Positions 17,278-29,269 of a DNA stretch of 64,000 nt are shown piece by piece. Under the pieces are notes generated by a model, which was given only the letters and a program-made list of their open reading frames with translations, searched no databases and was not told the DNA's origin. The number at the start of each line of letters is the position of its first letter. Within the stretch, counting starts at the first letter, position 1. The DNA is from Alkalihalobacillus bogoriensis ATCC BAA-922 (GTDB taxonomy: Bacteria > Bacillota > Bacilli > Bacillales > Bacillaceae_F). The stretch is from positions 124,001 through 188,000 of the forward strand of contig NZ_KK211277.1 in assembly GCF_000621445.1 (NCBI RefSeq), in the 5' to 3' direction. The position numbers and the translations under genes are program-made.

Positions 17278-19421
17278 TGGCGTTTAATTTCCTCCATGAT
17301 GTAGGCCTCAATAATGTCGCCTTCTTTTAGGTCATTAAACTTTTCTAACGTAATCCCACATTCATAACCTGCTGCTACTTCTTTCGCGTCATCTTTAAAT
17401 CGTTTCAATGCATTAATTGCCCCTTCGTAAATGACAATACCATCACGAATTAAACGGACCGTGGAATCTCTAGTGATTTTTCCGTCAGTTACATAAGATC
17501 CGGCAATCATCCCAATTTTAGAAACTTTAAATGTTTGACGCACTTCTGCTTGACCAATGACTTTTTCTTCGAACTCAGGGTCAAGCATTCCTTTCATAGC
17601 TGCTTCAATCTCATCAATTGCATTGTAAATGACACGATGAAGTCGAATGTCAACTTGTTCTGCTTCTGCAGTACGTTTTGCATTATTATCTGGTCTTACA
17701 TTAAATCCGATAACAATAGCATGTGATGCAGAAGCTAAAATAATATCTGATTCAGTAATTGCGCCTACACCTGTGTGAATGATGTTGACTTTAACACCTT
17801 CCACATCAATTTTTTCTAATGAGCCGCGCATTGCTTCTACAGACCCTTGCACGTCTGCTTTGATAATGACGTTAATTTCTTTAATTTCCCCTTGTTGAAT
17901 CTTACTAAATAAATCATCTAAGCTTACTTTTGAAGTTTCTTTTAACTGTTCTTCACGCTGTCTTGACATACGCGTTTCGCCAACTTGACGAGCAGTTTTT
18001 TCATCTTCGAATACTTTAAATTGGTCACCAGCTAAAGGTACATCATTTAACCCAGTAATTTCAACTGGTGCAGCTGGACCTACTTTTTTGACTCGACGGC
18101 CAAGGTCATTAACCATGGCACGAACACGCCCAAAAGTATTTCCAACGACAATCGGGTCACCGACTTTTAATGTCCCTGATTGAACTAGCAGTGTTGCAAC
18201 AGCTCCACGACCTTTATCAAGTTGCGCTTCAATGACGGTACCTTTTGCTAAACGGTCAGGGTTGGCTTTTAATTCAGCTACTTCAGCAACAAGAAGGATC
18301 ATTTCTAAAAGCTCATCAATTCCTTCACCTTGTAGCGCAGATACAGGTACAAAAATAGTATCTCCACCCCAAGCCTCTGGTACTAATTCATATTCTGTTA
18401 ATTCTTGCATCACACGGTCAGGATTGGCTGCTTCCTTATCCATTTTGTTAACTGCAACAATAATAGGAACACCCGCTGCTTTCGCGTGACTAATCGCTTC
18501 TTTCGTCTGTGGCATAACACCATCGTCTGCTGCAACAACAAGTACACAAATATCGGTCACTTGTGCTCCTCTTGCTCTCATCGTTGTAAAGGCAGCGTGG
18601 CCTGGTGTATCTAAAAACGTAATTCGTTTTCCACTAACTTCAACTTGGTACGCTCCAATATGCTGAGTAATCCCACCTGCTTCACCTGCAACGACTTTTG
18701 TTTCTCGGATGGAATCTAACAAAGTTGTTTTCCCGTGGTCAACGTGACCCATAATTGTAACAACAGGAGGACGTTCTTTTAAGCTTTTTGGATCTTCTTC
18801 TTCGACAGCTTCTTCGAAATTTGTCTCGTCGACGATAATTTCTTCTTCCACTTCAACCCCATAATCACCAGCAATTAATTCAATTGAATCTTTATCTAAC
18901 TCTTGATTAATCGTAGCCATTACCCCTAAAAACATAAGCTTTTTTATAATTTCTGAAGGTTCTTTTCCTAATAGCTTTGCTAACTCTCCTACAGATAATG
19001 TACCGGAGAACGTTATTTTTTCTGGTAATGGTTTTTGTTTTGGTGCCTGTGGTTGTTGCTGGTTGTTCTGTTGTTGTTTACCTTTGTTTTGATTGTTGTT
19101 ATTGTTACGTTTGTTATTTTGGTTCGGCCTATTTTGATTAAAATTTCCTTGCTTTTTGTTTTGTGCCTGATTTTGTCGTTGTTGTGGCGGCTTTGAAGCT
19201 GGTTTCTGATTATTATTTTTTGGTGCTGATGTTTTTGGTTCTTGTTTCACTTTTGGTTCTTCTTTTTTTGCAAATTGCCCGTCAAGTTTTTTGATTGTAT
19301 CCTCATCAATAACTGACATGTGATTTGATACCGAAACATTCATTTTATTTAAAGCATCAATGATGTCCTTATTCGCAATGTTCTTTTCTTTAGCATATTC
19401 ATATATTCGCATCTTCCTCAT
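17274..19421 (-). CDS. infB: Translation initiation factor IF-2
   Basis: A 715-residue GTPase that brings initiator tRNA to the 30S subunit. The N-terminal IF2_N segment (about 1-50) is followed by an unusually Asn/Gln-rich linker (about 66-132, with runs such as NNNNNQN and QQQNNQQQ). A second IF2_N-like region follows (135-190). The G domain starts at residue 219, with GHVDHGKT at 225-232, DTPGH, and NKMD further on. Domains II, III and IV complete the protein. The ATG at 19421 follows AGAGGTGGAGGTAAACAT, giving a start like B. subtilis (MAKMRVYEY there, MRKMRIYEY here). Confidence 0.97.
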   Translation of the reverse strand: MRKMRIYEYAKEKNIANKDIIDALNKMNVSVSNHMSVIDEDTIKKLDGQFAKKEEPKVKQEPKTSAPKNNNQKPASKPPQQRQNQAQNKKQGNFNQNRPNQNNKRNNNNNQNKGKQQQNNQQQPQAPKQKPLPEKITFSGTLSVGELAKLLGKEPSEIIKKLMFLGVMATINQELDKDSIELIAGDYGVEVEEEIIVDETNFEEAVEEEDPKSLKERPPVVTIMGHVDHGKTTLLDSIRETKVVAGEAGGITQHIGAYQVEVSGKRITFLDTPGHAAFTTMRARGAQVTDICVLVVAADDGVMPQTKEAISHAKAAGVPIIVAVNKMDKEAANPDRVMQELTEYELVPEAWGGDTIFVPVSALQGEGIDELLEMILLVAEVAELKANPDRLAKGTVIEAQLDKGRGAVATLLVQSGTLKVGDPIVVGNTFGRVRAMVNDLGRRVKKVGPAAPVEITGLNDVPLAGDQFKVFEDEKTARQVGETRMSRQREEQLKETSKVSLDDLFSKIQQGEIKEINVIIKADVQGSVEAMRGSLEKIDVEGVKVNIIHTGVGAITESDIILASASHAIVIGFNVRPDNNAKRTAEAEQVDIRLHRVIYNAIDEIEAAMKGMLDPEFEEKVIGQAEVRQTFKVSKIGMIAGSYVTDGKITRDSTVRLIRDGIVIYEGAINALKRFKDDAKEVAAGYECGITLEKFNDLKEGDIIEAYIMEEIKRQ

Positions 19422-19437
19422 ATGTTTACCTCCACCT

Positions 19438-19752
19438 CTATTGATCGATTAGTGTTCCCAATTTTTTAGCAAAACCGAAATCAGTTACACCTAATACGAC
19501 TCTCTCTCCTTTGCCTATCGCACCGCCCAGTTTGTCTCGAGTTCCTACAATATATAGTGGCACCGAGTAAAATGAGCATTTATCCGTTACTTTTTTTACT
19601 GTTTGAGGGGATGCATCTTCAGACAGTAGGACAAGCTGGACGCCTTTACGTCGAACCTCTTTAATTACAAGCTCTTCACCTGAGATGATTTTCCGAGCTC
19701 TCGCCGCTAGCCCAAGTAGCGACAGCCATCTTTCTTCATTTGCACCCATCAT
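19438..19752 (-). CDS. ylxQ: L7Ae-family RNA-binding protein YlxQ
   Basis: A 104-residue protein of the L7Ae/L30e/S12e fold. It shows [17 protein letters not shown] near the N-terminus, then [16 protein letters not shown] and [16 protein letters not shown]. The family binds RNA, with kink-turn binding known for relatives; the cellular role of this copy is unclear. A two-residue extension before the usual start is possible (MMGANEE). It overlaps ylxR by 4 bases and precedes infB by 16, inside the nusA-infB cluster. Confidence 0.92.
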   Translation of the reverse strand: MMGANEERWLSLLGLAARARKIISGEELVIKEVRRKGVQLVLLSEDASPQTVKKVTDKCSFYSVPLYIVGTRDKLGGAIGKGERVVLGVTDFGFAKKLGTLIDQ

Positions 19753-20030
19753 TCTTTCGCCTGCGCTCTCATTTGTTCAAGTTGATCATATACTTCTGGG
19801 CTTACTTTTACATTTAAATGCTTTGATAAAACATCTTTTGATTTCGCAATCTCAAAGCATTGTTGACTATTCGTTAAATAGGCGCCACGACCATTTTTCT
19901 TCCCCGTTAAATCCACCGAAACTTCCCCTTCTTTTGAACGGACAATTCGAATTAGTTCTTTTTTCGGCTTCATTTCATTTGTAACTATACATTTTCGAAG
20001 TGGAACTTTACGTTGCTTCATGGGCTCCAT
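19749..20030 (-). CDS. rnpM: YlxR-family protein (RnpM)
   Basis: A 93-residue basic protein of the DUF448/YlxR family. It starts [31 protein letters not shown] and contains the family signature [13 protein letters not shown] and a C-terminal helix. Recent work on B. subtilis names the family RnpM, a modulator of RNase P; older work links it to nucleoid or transcription regulation. It lies 10 bases after nusA and overlaps ylxQ by 4. Family is certain; function is taken from the literature. Confidence 0.9.
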   Translation of the reverse strand: MEPMKQRKVPLRKCIVTNEMKPKKELIRIVRSKEGEVSVDLTGKKNGRGAYLTNSQQCFEIAKSKDVLSKHLNVKVSPEVYDQLEQMRAQAKE

Positions 20031-20040
20031 CTCCTTATCC

Positions 20041-21147
20041 TTACTCTACTTCTTCTTCAATAGCATTTTCTTCTATTACAGGAGTTAACTCTTCATCAGA
20101 TAATAATCCTAGTTCTTCAGCTTCTGACTCACTTTTAATGTCAATTTTCCAACCTGTTAGTTTTGCAGCTAACCTGGCATTTTGACCTCTTTTCCCAATC
20201 GCTAATGATAGTTGGTAATCAGGAACGATAACTTGAGTCATTTTTTCTTCTTCGTTTACCGTTACTTTTACAACTTTTGAAGGACTTAGTGCATTGGCTA
20301 CATAAACAACAGGGTCTTCTGACCATTGTACAATATCAATTTTTTCACCTTTTAACTCATTTACAATTGTTTGTACTCTTTGTCCTTTCGGGCCAACACA
20401 TGCACCAACAGGGTCAACTTCTGGATCATCGGCATAAACCGCTATCTTTGAGCGATCTCCGGCTTCTCTAGCAACCGATTTAATTTCAACCGTACCATCG
20501 TATATCTCAGGTACTTCTAATTCAAATAATCGCTTTAATAATCCAGGGTGTGTTCTAGAAATTAAAATTTGAGGTCCTTTAGTTGTCTTTTCCACTTTTG
20601 TAATAAAAGCCTTAATTCTATCATTATGCTTATACTGTTCATTTGGCATTTGTTCGTTTAAAGGAAGAAGCGCTTCAACTTTTCCTAAATCAACATAAAT
20701 AAAGCGATTATCTTGACGTTGTACAATGCCTGTCATAATGTCTTCTTCTCTATCAATAAAATCTGAATAAATGATACCACGTTCTGCTTCACGGACACGT
20801 TGAGTCACGACTTGTTTCGCCGTTTGTGCCGCGATGCGCCCAAAATCCTTTGGTGTAACTTCAATTTCAACAACATCGTCCACTTGGAAATTCGGGTTGA
20901 TTTTTTGTGCTTCATCCTCAGAAATTTCTAGTCTTGAATCAAACACTTCTTCCACAACCGTTTTTCTTGCAAACACACGGATCATTCCGGAGTCACGATT
21001 AATGTCAACACGTACATTTTGTGCTTGATTAAAATTTCGTTTATATCCCGAAATAAGAGCAGCTTCAATCGCTTCAATAATAATATCTTTACTTATCCCT
21101 TTTTGCGTCTCTAATGTTGTCAATGCATCCATAAAATCACTATTCAT
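20041..21147 (-). CDS. nusA: Transcription termination/antitermination protein NusA
   Basis: A 368-residue RNA polymerase-associated factor that affects pausing and intrinsic termination. The N-terminal polymerase-binding domain (about 1-125) is followed by S1 (about 130-200, IMTGIVQRQDNRFIYVDLG). KH1 and KH2 follow (about 230-345: DPVGACVGPKGQRVQTIV and LSLAIGKRGQNARLAA). It ends in a short acidic tail, as in other Firmicutes, and lacks the C-terminal acidic repeats of enterobacteria. It lies 20 bases after rimP. Confidence 0.97.
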   Translation of the reverse strand: MNSDFMDALTTLETQKGISKDIIIEAIEAALISGYKRNFNQAQNVRVDINRDSGMIRVFARKTVVEEVFDSRLEISEDEAQKINPNFQVDDVVEIEVTPKDFGRIAAQTAKQVVTQRVREAERGIIYSDFIDREEDIMTGIVQRQDNRFIYVDLGKVEALLPLNEQMPNEQYKHNDRIKAFITKVEKTTKGPQILISRTHPGLLKRLFELEVPEIYDGTVEIKSVAREAGDRSKIAVYADDPEVDPVGACVGPKGQRVQTIVNELKGEKIDIVQWSEDPVVYVANALSPSKVVKVTVNEEEKMTQVIVPDYQLSLAIGKRGQNARLAAKLTGWKIDIKSESEAEELGLLSDEELTPVIEENAIEEEVE

Positions 21148-21167
21148 GGATCTCTCCCCCTTTCAAC

Positions 21168-21635
21168 TTAAAAAACTACTGCAAGTCTTGCACTTGCCAT
21201 TTTCTCGTATGGAATGGTGACGACTTTCTTTCTTGTCTTCACTTTCACTTCAACTTGAAGCTCTTCCCCGTCAAAACTAGTTAATGTTCCTTCGAACGCT
21301 TTTTCTCCGTTAATCGGCTCATATGTAGTAATATATACACTTTTTCCAACCGCTTTACGCAAATCTTCTTCTTTTTTTAATGGCCTCTCAGCTCCTGGAG
21401 AAGATACTTCTAAAAAGTATGGGTCTTTAATTGGATCTGTTTCATCCAATTTTTCACTAAGTCTTTCACTCACTTTTCCACACTCTTCAATGTCAACCCC
21501 ATCGTCGGAATCAATATATACGCGCAAAAACCAGTTTTTACCTTCTTTTTTATATTCAATATCAACTAGTTCTAACTGCAACTCTTCAACAATCGGCATA
21601 ACCAATTCTTTCGTAATTTCAGTTATTTTACTCAT
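21168..21635 (-). CDS. rimP: Ribosome maturation factor RimP
   Basis: A 155-residue protein needed for 30S maturation. The N-terminal alpha/beta domain includes [22 protein letters not shown] and [17 protein letters not shown], then the signature [14 protein letters not shown]. The C-terminal SH3-like domain includes the [18 protein letters not shown] stretch. It heads the nusA-infB cluster. The promoter is not obvious: a TTGATA with poorly placed TATACG overlaps a 12-bp palindrome (21669-21680). Confidence 0.95.
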   Translation of the reverse strand: MSKITEITKELVMPIVEELQLELVDIEYKKEGKNWFLRVYIDSDDGVDIEECGKVSERLSEKLDETDPIKDPYFLEVSSPGAERPLKKEEDLRKAVGKSVYITTYEPINGEKAFEGTLTSFDGEELQVEVKVKTRKKVVTIPYEKMASARLAVVF

Positions 21636-21721
21636 TAAAAGATCTCTCCTTTGTCCTTTGAAGGAGTGCTATACGTATAGTTTTTACTCAGGATATCAAC
21701 CTTAACCCATCTAAATGAACA

Positions 21722-21747
21722 AGAAAGAGTGGGTTTCCCCACTCTTT
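21722..21747 (-). terminator. polC terminator
   Basis: A perfect 10-bp stem AAAGAGTGGG/CCCACTCTTT (21724-21733 with 21738-21747) has a 4-nt loop and is followed by TTCTTGTT on the minus strand. It closes the uppS-cdsA-dxr-rseP-proS-polC transcript before rimP. Confidence 0.8.
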
Positions 21748-21848
21748 TGGCTTCGTATTCTAAGTATTACCATAAAAACAATATCATACTCCACTTAGAA
21801 ATGCAACAACGTGAATCATACCTTACGATGGTACACACTTCAGTTTAG

Positions 21849-24800
21849 CTAAAATAACGATAATTGATTGGATTCAGGTAAATCAGCTAAACATCCATGC
21901 TGATCTAAATTTTCCAATACCGTTTTTGTTAGCTTACTTCGTTGCTGTAAATCCTCTTTCGACAAAAACTCTTGTTGCCCTCTTGCTTTGACAATATTTA
22001 TCGCAGCGTTTGTTCCTACCCCAGTAATCGCGTTAAATGGTGGAATTAATGTATTTCCTTTAATAATAAACTCCGCTGCTTTTGATTCATATAAGTCAAC
22101 TTTTTCAAACGAATATCCACGTTCTACCATTTCCAGCGATAGCTCTAGTACAGTTAATAAGTTTTTTTCCTTTGGTGAAGCATCTAAACCTTTTTGGTTA
22201 ATTTCTTCAATTTTTGTACGAATCGTGCTAGAACCTTTAATCATCGTATCTAGATCAAAATCATCTGCTCTTACTGTAAAATATGCTGCATAATATAGAA
22301 GTGGAAAATGAACTTTAAAATAAGCTATCCGAACAGCCATTAATACGTAAGCAGCTGCATGGGCTTTCGGGAACATATATTTTATCTTCATGCACGAACC
22401 GATATACCAATCTGGAACGTCATGCTTTTTCATTTCTTCAATCCATTCTTCTTGTAGACCTTTCCCTTTACGGACAAATTCCATAATTTTAAAGGCCAAC
22501 GATGGCTCCAACCCTTTATAAATCAAATAGACCATAATGTCATCACGACAGCCAATTACGTCTTTAAGTTCACATGTTCCGTCATAAATTAACTCATTGG
22601 CATTGTTTAACCATACATCTGTACCATGTGAAAGCCCCGAAATTTGGACAAGCTCTGAAAACGTACTTGGTTTTGTTTCTTCCAACATTTGTCGAACAAA
22701 CCGCGTTCCAAATTCCGGAATACCAAGTGTTCCTGTTTTACACATAATTTGTTCTTCAGTAACGCCAAGTACTTCTGGACCAGAAAATATTTTCATGACT
22801 TCTTTATCATCTGTTGGAATGGTTTTCGGGTCAATTCCACTTAAATCTTGTAGCATTCTTATGACTGTCGGATCATCGTGTCCTAAAATATCGAGTTTCA
22901 ATAAGTTATCGTGAATGGAATGGAAGTCAAAATGCGTTGTTTTCCATTCTGAATTTTTATCATCTGCAGGGAATTGAATCGGACAAAAATCATGGATATC
23001 CATATAATCCGGAACTACAATAATCCCTCCAGGATGCTGTCCTGTTGTTCGTTTTACTCCTGTAAATCCTGAGGCTAACCGGTCGACTTCTGCAGAGCGA
23101 ATATGCAATCCATGGTCGTTTTGGTACCCTTTGACATACCCGAATGCTGTTTTATCGGCGACTGTCCCAATCGTTCCAGCACGATACACATACTCTTCAC
23201 CAAACAGTTCTTTTGTGTAATTATGGGCTCTCGGTTGGTATTCTCCTGAAAAGTTCAAATCGATATCAGGTACTTTATCTCCTTTAAAACCTAAAAACGT
23301 TTCAAACGGTATGTCTTGTCCATCTTTAATGTATGCTGTTCCACATTCAGGACAATCTTTATCAGGTAAATCATATCCTGAGCCAACCGAACCATCATTA
23401 AAGAAATAAGAGTGGTGACAGTTCGGACAAACATAATGAGGAGGAAGTGGATTCACTTCAGTAATTTCTGTCATTGTTGCTACAAAGGAAGAACCGACAG
23501 ACCCTCGGGAACCTACTAAATAACCATCAATTAAAGATTTCTTCACTAGTTTATGAGAAATAAGATAAATAACGGCAAACCCATGTCCAATTATACTTTT
23601 TAATTCCTTTTCTAATCTTGCTTCAACAATTTCAGGCAATTGTTCCCCATAAATGCTACGCGCCATATTATAACTCATCTGACGAATTTCATCATCGGCT
23701 CCTTCGATTTTCGGTGTATATAAATCATCAGGGATCGGATGAATCGTATCGATTTGATCAGCAATCGCATTTGGATTTGTAATAACAACTTCTTTTGCCT
23801 TTGTCCCTCCTAAAAAAGAGAAACAATCAAGCATTTCTGTTGTTGTTCGAAAATGGACATCTGGTAATGTTTGTTTATTTAAAGGATTCGCCCCACCTTG
23901 AGAAGCAATTAAGATTTTACGGTAAATTTTATCCTTTGGTTCTAAGTAATGAACGTTTCCAGTTGCTACAATTGGTTTGTTTAACTTATCGCCTAGCTTT
24001 ACAATATTATAAAGAATTTGTTCAATATGCTTTTCATCTCGAACAAGCTCTCTCTCGATTAAATGACGATAGTTGGAAGCAGGTTGAATTTCTAAGTAAT
24101 CATAAAACTTCGCGATTTCTTCCACTTCTTCTGGTGACTTTTGCATCATCCCTTCAAAAACCTCGCCTTTATCACAACCAGAACCTATAATTAGGCCTTT
24201 TCGATATTTTTGCAATAAAGAACGTGGAATTCTAGGTGTCCGGAAGAAATATTCAAGATGAGAAAGGGACACAAGCTTGTACAAATTCTTTAAGCCTTCT
24301 TGTGTTTGAGCCAACACAATACAATGGGAAGGTCGTTGCCGTTGGAAGTCACCTTTTCCCATATTATCGTTTAATTGGTTATGATTGATTACACCGCGTT
24401 CATTTGCATCTTTCACCATTTTCCACAATAAATAACCTGTTGCTTCAGCGTCATAAATGGCACGGTGATGACTCACGAGTTCAATATCAAACTTTTTACA
24501 AAGTGTATTTAAACGATGATTTTTAAGCTCTGGATATAAAAAGCGACCTAATTCTAACGTATCAATAACGGGATTCGTTGCATCCCCAACTCCAATATTT
24601 CGAAATCCTACATTTAGAAAGCCCATGTCAAAACTTGCATTATGAGCAACTAAAATCGCATCACCAATAAACTCATGGAATTTCTTTAATACGTCTTCAA
24701 TTTCTGGTGCGCCTTGGACTAAGTCATCAGTTATTCCTGTTAACTCAATGATCGTTTGAGATAAAGGCTCATGTGGGTCTGCAAAAGATTCAAACCGATC

Positions 24801-26144
24801 AATTATTTCTCCGTTATGAATTTTTACTGCAGCTAACTCAATGATTTTATTATAAACAGCCGATAACCCTGTTGTTTCAACGTCAAAAACAATATAAGTT
24901 TCATCCATGAGCATCCGGTCTGCAATATTATAAGCAATCGGAACACCGTCATCTACTAAATTCGCTTCAAGACCATATAAAACTTTGACGCCCGTTTTCT
25001 TACTAGCTGAATACGCATCAGGAAATGCTTGAACGACAGCATGGTCTGTAATGGCAATCGCTTTATGTCCCCATTTACCAGCTTGCTCAACATATTTTCC
25101 TACATTAGCAATCGCATCCATTTGACTCATTGTTGAATGCAAATGAAGCTCAACTCGTTTTTCCTCTGCTTCATCTTTTCGAACTTCTGGTGTAATTTGA
25201 TTGATGTCGTTGGCAATCATAACTAAGTCACGGACAAATGTATCGTTTTGGACACCACCACGAACTTTTACCCACATTCCTTTTTTCACTGCTTGTAGAA
25301 GAGGAATATCTTCTTTGTCACGTGAAAACAGTTTAACTAAGATAGAACTGCTATAATCTGTAATTTTAAATGTTAATAAAACTCGTCCACTTCGTAACTC
25401 TCTTGTTTCTGCGTCAAAAATATATCCTTGTACCGTAATTCTACGTTCCTCATCCATAATTGTATCTAACATAATCGGTTCGTCTTTGATTGGATAGCCG
25501 ATCATTAAAGGCTGATCACTCGTAGCGTCCACTTTCTTTTCCATTTTTTTCTTTTCAAGAATCGCTTCTACAACTTTCGAATGGTCTTCTTGAGCGCGCT
25601 GTTCCACGAATTTTTCAAACTCTTTTTCAGATTCCTTAACGACAATTTCTAATGTAACAGAGGGAAATCCAAATGTTTTCATCGTTGAGGCTAATATTTC
25701 CGTACACTTTCGTTTCACTGCGATGCCTTCTGTATCATTGCGAACTTCAACAACAATTTGTTTTCCGTTCCATTTCGGTACTTGATTTTCTAGCATCCCA
25801 AGAATCCCATTTGAAATCCCTACCATTCCTTTTATCCAAAGGGGCCAATATTCTTGTACAAGTGATTCTTGTAACTCTACCTTTTCATAAGAAATCGAAA
25901 AAGAAACAGAAGCAATATGACCAAATGCTTCGTTCATATTCGCTCGAAACAATTCATACACATTGGCAGGTAATACTTTTTGTAATTTGAAATAAAAATG
26001 CCAACGTTTTTCAAGCTTATGAATGGTCAATTTTTCAATTGAGCCTTCACGAAAGTAATTGTCAATGAGACTGGTAGGAATCGCAATTTGTTGTAATAGC
26101 AGTTGAAACCGTTCTTGTCTAATTTGTTCTTCCTGAGTCCCCAT
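21849..26144 (-). CDS. polC: DNA polymerase III PolC-type, alpha subunit
   Basis: A 1431-residue replicative polymerase of the Gram-positive PolC class. Domain order: N-terminal region, OB fold (about 230-320), split PHP domain ([14 protein letters not shown] near 330), built-in 3'-5' proofreading exonuclease (about 415-585, FDVETTGLS with [10 protein letters not shown] and [12 protein letters not shown]), second PHP part, zinc-binding cysteines CPNCHH (near 902) and CPECG (near 931), and the catalytic core with PDIDLNFSG (near 960). The duplex-binding helix-hairpin-helix region ends the protein. Length is typical. It is the last gene of the uppS-to-polC group. Confidence 0.97.
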   Translation of the reverse strand: MGTQEEQIRQERFQLLLQQIAIPTSLIDNYFREGSIEKLTIHKLEKRWHFYFKLQKVLPANVYELFRANMNEAFGHIASVSFSISYEKVELQESLVQEYWPLWIKGMVGISNGILGMLENQVPKWNGKQIVVEVRNDTEGIAVKRKCTEILASTMKTFGFPSVTLEIVVKESEKEFEKFVEQRAQEDHSKVVEAILEKKKMEKKVDATSDQPLMIGYPIKDEPIMLDTIMDEERRITVQGYIFDAETRELRSGRVLLTFKITDYSSSILVKLFSRDKEDIPLLQAVKKGMWVKVRGGVQNDTFVRDLVMIANDINQITPEVRKDEAEEKRVELHLHSTMSQMDAIANVGKYVEQAGKWGHKAIAITDHAVVQAFPDAYSASKKTGVKVLYGLEANLVDDGVPIAYNIADRMLMDETYIVFDVETTGLSAVYNKIIELAAVKIHNGEIIDRFESFADPHEPLSQTIIELTGITDDLVQGAPEIEDVLKKFHEFIGDAILVAHNASFDMGFLNVGFRNIGVGDATNPVIDTLELGRFLYPELKNHRLNTLCKKFDIELVSHHRAIYDAEATGYLLWKMVKDANERGVINHNQLNDNMGKGDFQRQRPSHCIVLAQTQEGLKNLYKLVSLSHLEYFFRTPRIPRSLLQKYRKGLIIGSGCDKGEVFEGMMQKSPEEVEEIAKFYDYLEIQPASNYRHLIERELVRDEKHIEQILYNIVKLGDKLNKPIVATGNVHYLEPKDKIYRKILIASQGGANPLNKQTLPDVHFRTTTEMLDCFSFLGGTKAKEVVITNPNAIADQIDTIHPIPDDLYTPKIEGADDEIRQMSYNMARSIYGEQLPEIVEARLEKELKSIIGHGFAVIYLISHKLVKKSLIDGYLVGSRGSVGSSFVATMTEITEVNPLPPHYVCPNCHHSYFFNDGSVGSGYDLPDKDCPECGTAYIKDGQDIPFETFLGFKGDKVPDIDLNFSGEYQPRAHNYTKELFGEEYVYRAGTIGTVADKTAFGYVKGYQNDHGLHIRSAEVDRLASGFTGVKRTTGQHPGGIIVVPDYMDIHDFCPIQFPADDKNSEWKTTHFDFHSIHDNLLKLDILGHDDPTVIRMLQDLSGIDPKTIPTDDKEVMKIFSGPEVLGVTEEQIMCKTGTLGIPEFGTRFVRQMLEETKPSTFSELVQISGLSHGTDVWLNNANELIYDGTCELKDVIGCRDDIMVYLIYKGLEPSLAFKIMEFVRKGKGLQEEWIEEMKKHDVPDWYIGSCMKIKYMFPKAHAAAYVLMAVRIAYFKVHFPLLYYAAYFTVRADDFDLDTMIKGSSTIRTKIEEINQKGLDASPKEKNLLTVLELSLEMVERGYSFEKVDLYESKAAEFIIKGNTLIPPFNAITGVGTNAAINIVKARGQQEFLSKEDLQQRSKLTKTVLENLDQHGCLADLPESNQLSLF

Positions 26145-26194
26145 GTTTTCCTCTCCTTTTTATTTCTTTTTAACATAGAAGAAGCATAGATAAA

Positions 26195-26233
26195 GGTGAG
26201 ACCCCTCCGTGCAGAAGCACGAGGAGGCTCACC
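26195..26233. repeat. Dispersed palindromic repeat, GC-rich hairpin
   Basis: Nested complementary parts form one hairpin: GGTGAG/CTCACC (26195-26200 with 26228-26233), CCT/AGG-type pairing inside, and CGTGC/GCACG (26208-26212 with 26217-26221) around an AGAA loop. It is clearly more GC-rich than its AT-rich neighbours and has no T tract on the minus strand, so it is not a normal terminator. From memory, GGTGAGACCCC...GAGGAGGCTCACC elements recur in intergenic DNA of many Bacillaceae; this looks like a short copy. Confidence 0.6.
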
Positions 26234-26274
26234 TGGATCCTGCAAAAAAAAGTAAAGTCTATTTCCGATATGCT

Positions 26275-27978
26275 TTATCGTTGTGTTAACAGCTGTCGGA
26301 GTAATGCCGGTAGCTCACTTCTTTCTACTTCTACCATTTCTCCTGTTTTCCGAACTTTCACTTCAACAATATTATCAACGGCTTTTTTTCCAACGCCAAT
26401 ACGGACTGGTAAACCAATTAAATCACTATCGTTAAACTTAACTCCCGCTCGCTCAAGACGATCATCATATAACACATCATATCCTAATTCTTTTAGTTCG
26501 ACATAAAGAGATTCCGCCAATTGTTTTTGTCTCTCATCTTTCATGTTGATTCCAACTAAGTGAATATGGAAAGGCGCTACAGGCAATGGCCATACTATTC
26601 CTTTTTCATCATGGCATTGTTCAACGATTGCCGCTACAGTTCTAGATACGCCAATGCCATAACAACCCATAATCATCAATTGTGATTTACCATTTTCATC
26701 TAAATAAGTGGCACCTAATGCTTCACTATATTTTGTTCCTAGTTTGAAAACATGACCGACTTCAATTCCTTTTGCAAACTTTATCGTGCCCATTCCATCT
26801 GGAGAAGGGTCCCCTTCTTGAATCAAACGTAAGTCTGCAAATTCATCAACTGAAAAATCACGAGTTACATTCACATTTTCATAGTGATACCCAGCTTCGT
26901 TTGCTCCACATACCCCGTTTACAATAGCGGCTACCGCATGGTCAGCCACAATTTTTATATTTTCAAGGAGTACAGGTCCGATATACCCTGGCTCACAACC
27001 GGTAACGGATTCGATTTGTTCATTTGAAGCAAGCTCTATTGTTGCTTTATTAAATAGATTTTTCACCTTAATTTCATTGACTTCATGGTCACCTCGAACA
27101 AGAACAAGAACAGGTTCTTCATTAACAATGAACATCACTGATTTAATAATACGTGAAGCATCTGTATTAAAAAATGCGGCAACTTGTTCAATGGTTTTTG
27201 CATTTGGTGTTTCCGTCTTCACTCGTTCTTTAATATCAGAAGTGCCTTGTTTATATTCTACATTCACTGGGGCAATTTCAATATTGGCAGCAAAAGAAGA
27301 ACTATCTGAATAAGCAATCGTATCTTCCCCTACTTCGGTTAACACCATAAATTCATGTGTATCCGTTCCACCTATTGCTCCACTATCTGCTTCTACCGCT
27401 CTAAAGTCAAGTCCACATCTTGTAAAGATAGCATTGTAGGCTTCATACATTTTTTCATAACTTTGATCAAGTCCTTCTTGTGAAGTATCAAAAGAGTAGG
27501 CATCTTTCATAATAAATTCTCTTGATCGTAAAACACCAAAACGAGGTCTTCGCTCATCTCGATATTTCGTTTGAATTTGATACATATTTACAGGTAATTT
27601 TTTGTAGGACTTAATATCATCTCGTATTAGACTTGTAATCACTTCTTCATGTGTAGCCCCTAATACGAAATCCCGGTTATGTCTATCTTTTAATCGCATT
27701 AGTTCAGGACCATAATCTCCTAAACGTCCAGATTGCTCCCATAGTTCTGCGGGTTGAATGGCAGGCATTAGCACTTCTTGTGCTCCTTTAGCATCCATTT
27801 CATCACGAACAATTTCTTCTACTTTACGTAGTACACGTTTTCCTAGCGGGAGATAAGAATAAATTCCTGCTGCGTTTTGACGAATTAATCCAGCACGTAG
27901 CATTAATTGATGACTAGCGATATCTGCATCTGCAGGAACGTCTCTTAAAGTAGGAATTAAAAAAACACTTTGCCTCAT
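26275..27978 (-). CDS. proS: Prolyl-tRNA synthetase (bacterial type)
   Basis: A 567-residue class II synthetase that charges tRNA-Pro. Motif 1 region ([20 protein letters not shown]), motif 2 ([21 protein letters not shown], here in parts) and motif 3 ([17 protein letters not shown]) are present. The inserted YbaK-like editing domain spans about residues 235-385. The C-terminal anticodon-binding domain (about 470-567) includes the [18 protein letters not shown] stretch. Only 21 bases separate it from rseP, so there is no room for a T-box. It is followed by polC after 130 bases that include a palindromic repeat. Confidence 0.97.
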   Translation of the reverse strand: MRQSVFLIPTLRDVPADADIASHQLMLRAGLIRQNAAGIYSYLPLGKRVLRKVEEIVRDEMDAKGAQEVLMPAIQPAELWEQSGRLGDYGPELMRLKDRHNRDFVLGATHEEVITSLIRDDIKSYKKLPVNMYQIQTKYRDERRPRFGVLRSREFIMKDAYSFDTSQEGLDQSYEKMYEAYNAIFTRCGLDFRAVEADSGAIGGTDTHEFMVLTEVGEDTIAYSDSSSFAANIEIAPVNVEYKQGTSDIKERVKTETPNAKTIEQVAAFFNTDASRIIKSVMFIVNEEPVLVLVRGDHEVNEIKVKNLFNKATIELASNEQIESVTGCEPGYIGPVLLENIKIVADHAVAAIVNGVCGANEAGYHYENVNVTRDFSVDEFADLRLIQEGDPSPDGMGTIKFAKGIEVGHVFKLGTKYSEALGATYLDENGKSQLMIMGCYGIGVSRTVAAIVEQCHDEKGIVWPLPVAPFHIHLVGINMKDERQKQLAESLYVELKELGYDVLYDDRLERAGVKFNDSDLIGLPVRIGVGKKAVDNIVEVKVRKTGEMVEVERSELPALLRQLLTQR

Positions 27979-27999
27979 AATTTCCGAACCTTCTTTCGT

Positions 28000-29253
28000 T
28001 TACAAGAAAAATTTATTGATATCATTCCAAGTGACAACTAGCATTAAAAGCATTAAAAGAGCAAATCCAATAAAGTGAATCATTCCTTCTTTTTGGGGGT
28101 CTACTGGTTTTCCGCGAACCGCTTCAAGTCCAATAAAAATTAATCTTCCCCCATCAAGAGCTGGTAAAGGAAGCAAATTAATAATTCCAAGATTCACACT
28201 TAATACCGCTGCCCATTTCATTAAAATAAATATTCCCATTTCAGCAGCTTGACCCGTATAATTATAAATTCCAACAGGTCCAGCTAAATGGTCAAGAGAA
28301 AATTGACCTGTAATTAACATTCCTAGTGACTCAAAAATCAGTTTAGTAAACATATATGTTTCTGTTATACCATATTGCAACGACCCTAGTAAGGAAAATT
28401 CTGTCGGCTGACTGATCCCAACAAATCCTTCTTTTTCTCCTAGCTGATTTTCTCGCTCTTGAGGTATAACTGGAATTTCTAACCTTTGGCCATTACGTTC
28501 CACTTCAAACATAAGCTCTTGACTAGGATGTTGCTGAATAATCGCAACTACTTCTAACCATGTATCTGTAGCTTGACCACTTATCGCTACCACCTGGTCA
28601 TTTTCCTCTAATCCAGCTTCAAAAGCAGCTCCTTCTGGGATAACTTCGCCAATCTTTGCTTTATCGACTGGCATCCCTGCTAATAGGGCAAACGCCGTTA
28701 AAATAACAAAGGCTAACACAAAATTCATTAATGGACCTGCAAAAATCGCTAATGCCCGTTGTCCCACTGTTTTTGAACCAAACTGTCGATTTAATGGTGC
28801 AATTTGAGTGGATTCCTCATCAAAGACAATTTCAGCTTTTTCGTCTACTAAAAAAGTGATAAGCTCATCGCCATCGTAAGCTTCTACAAACAAGTCTTTT
28901 TCTAAATCAATTCGCTCAACACTAACCACTCTTGCATCTGGATGCTTTGATTTATTGTTGACTATCAACTTTGAAACTTTGTTATTGTTGTTAAAAACAA
29001 GTCCTACATCATATCCCGGTTTAATATGAACGGTTTCGGGATCTTCACCGGCCATTCGAACAAATCCACCTAATGGTAACAGTCGAATCGTATACACCGT
29101 TTCGTCCCGTTTAAAAGAGAATACTTTTGGACCAAAACCGATTGCAAATTCCCTACACAAAATACCAGCTCGTTTTGCAAAATATAAATGTCCCCATTCA
29201 TGAATAAAGACAAGCAAACCAAAAATGATCACAATGGAAATTAACGTATTCAC
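28000..29253 (-). CDS. rseP: Site-2 metalloprotease RseP (RasP)
   Basis: A 417-residue intramembrane zinc protease that finishes the cleavage of anti-sigma factors and of signal peptides left in the membrane. The HExxH motif HEWGH is at residues 18-22 in the first membrane segment. The second metal ligand lies in [13 protein letters not shown] near residue 362. A PDZ domain is seen at about 200-270, and four membrane segments are predicted. The stretch between the first helix and the PDZ domain (about 90-160) is longer than in many homologues. In B. subtilis the gene is called rasP (yluC) and lies between dxr and proS, as here. Confidence 0.95.
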   Translation of the reverse strand: MNTLISIVIIFGLLVFIHEWGHLYFAKRAGILCREFAIGFGPKVFSFKRDETVYTIRLLPLGGFVRMAGEDPETVHIKPGYDVGLVFNNNNKVSKLIVNNKSKHPDARVVSVERIDLEKDLFVEAYDGDELITFLVDEKAEIVFDEESTQIAPLNRQFGSKTVGQRALAIFAGPLMNFVLAFVILTAFALLAGMPVDKAKIGEVIPEGAAFEAGLEENDQVVAISGQATDTWLEVVAIIQQHPSQELMFEVERNGQRLEIPVIPQERENQLGEKEGFVGISQPTEFSLLGSLQYGITETYMFTKLIFESLGMLITGQFSLDHLAGPVGIYNYTGQAAEMGIFILMKWAAVLSVNLGIINLLPLPALDGGRLIFIGLEAVRGKPVDPQKEGMIHFIGFALLMLLMLVVTWNDINKFFL

Positions 29254-29269
29254 TAGTTTATCAACACCT

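Noticed and set aside
23795-24190. 131-codon open frame on the plus strand
   Set aside because: Fully antisense to polC, with a low-complexity, hydrophobic translation and no family resemblance.
27979-27999. T-box leader for proS
   Set aside because: Only 21 bases separate rseP from proS, which leaves no room for a T-box.
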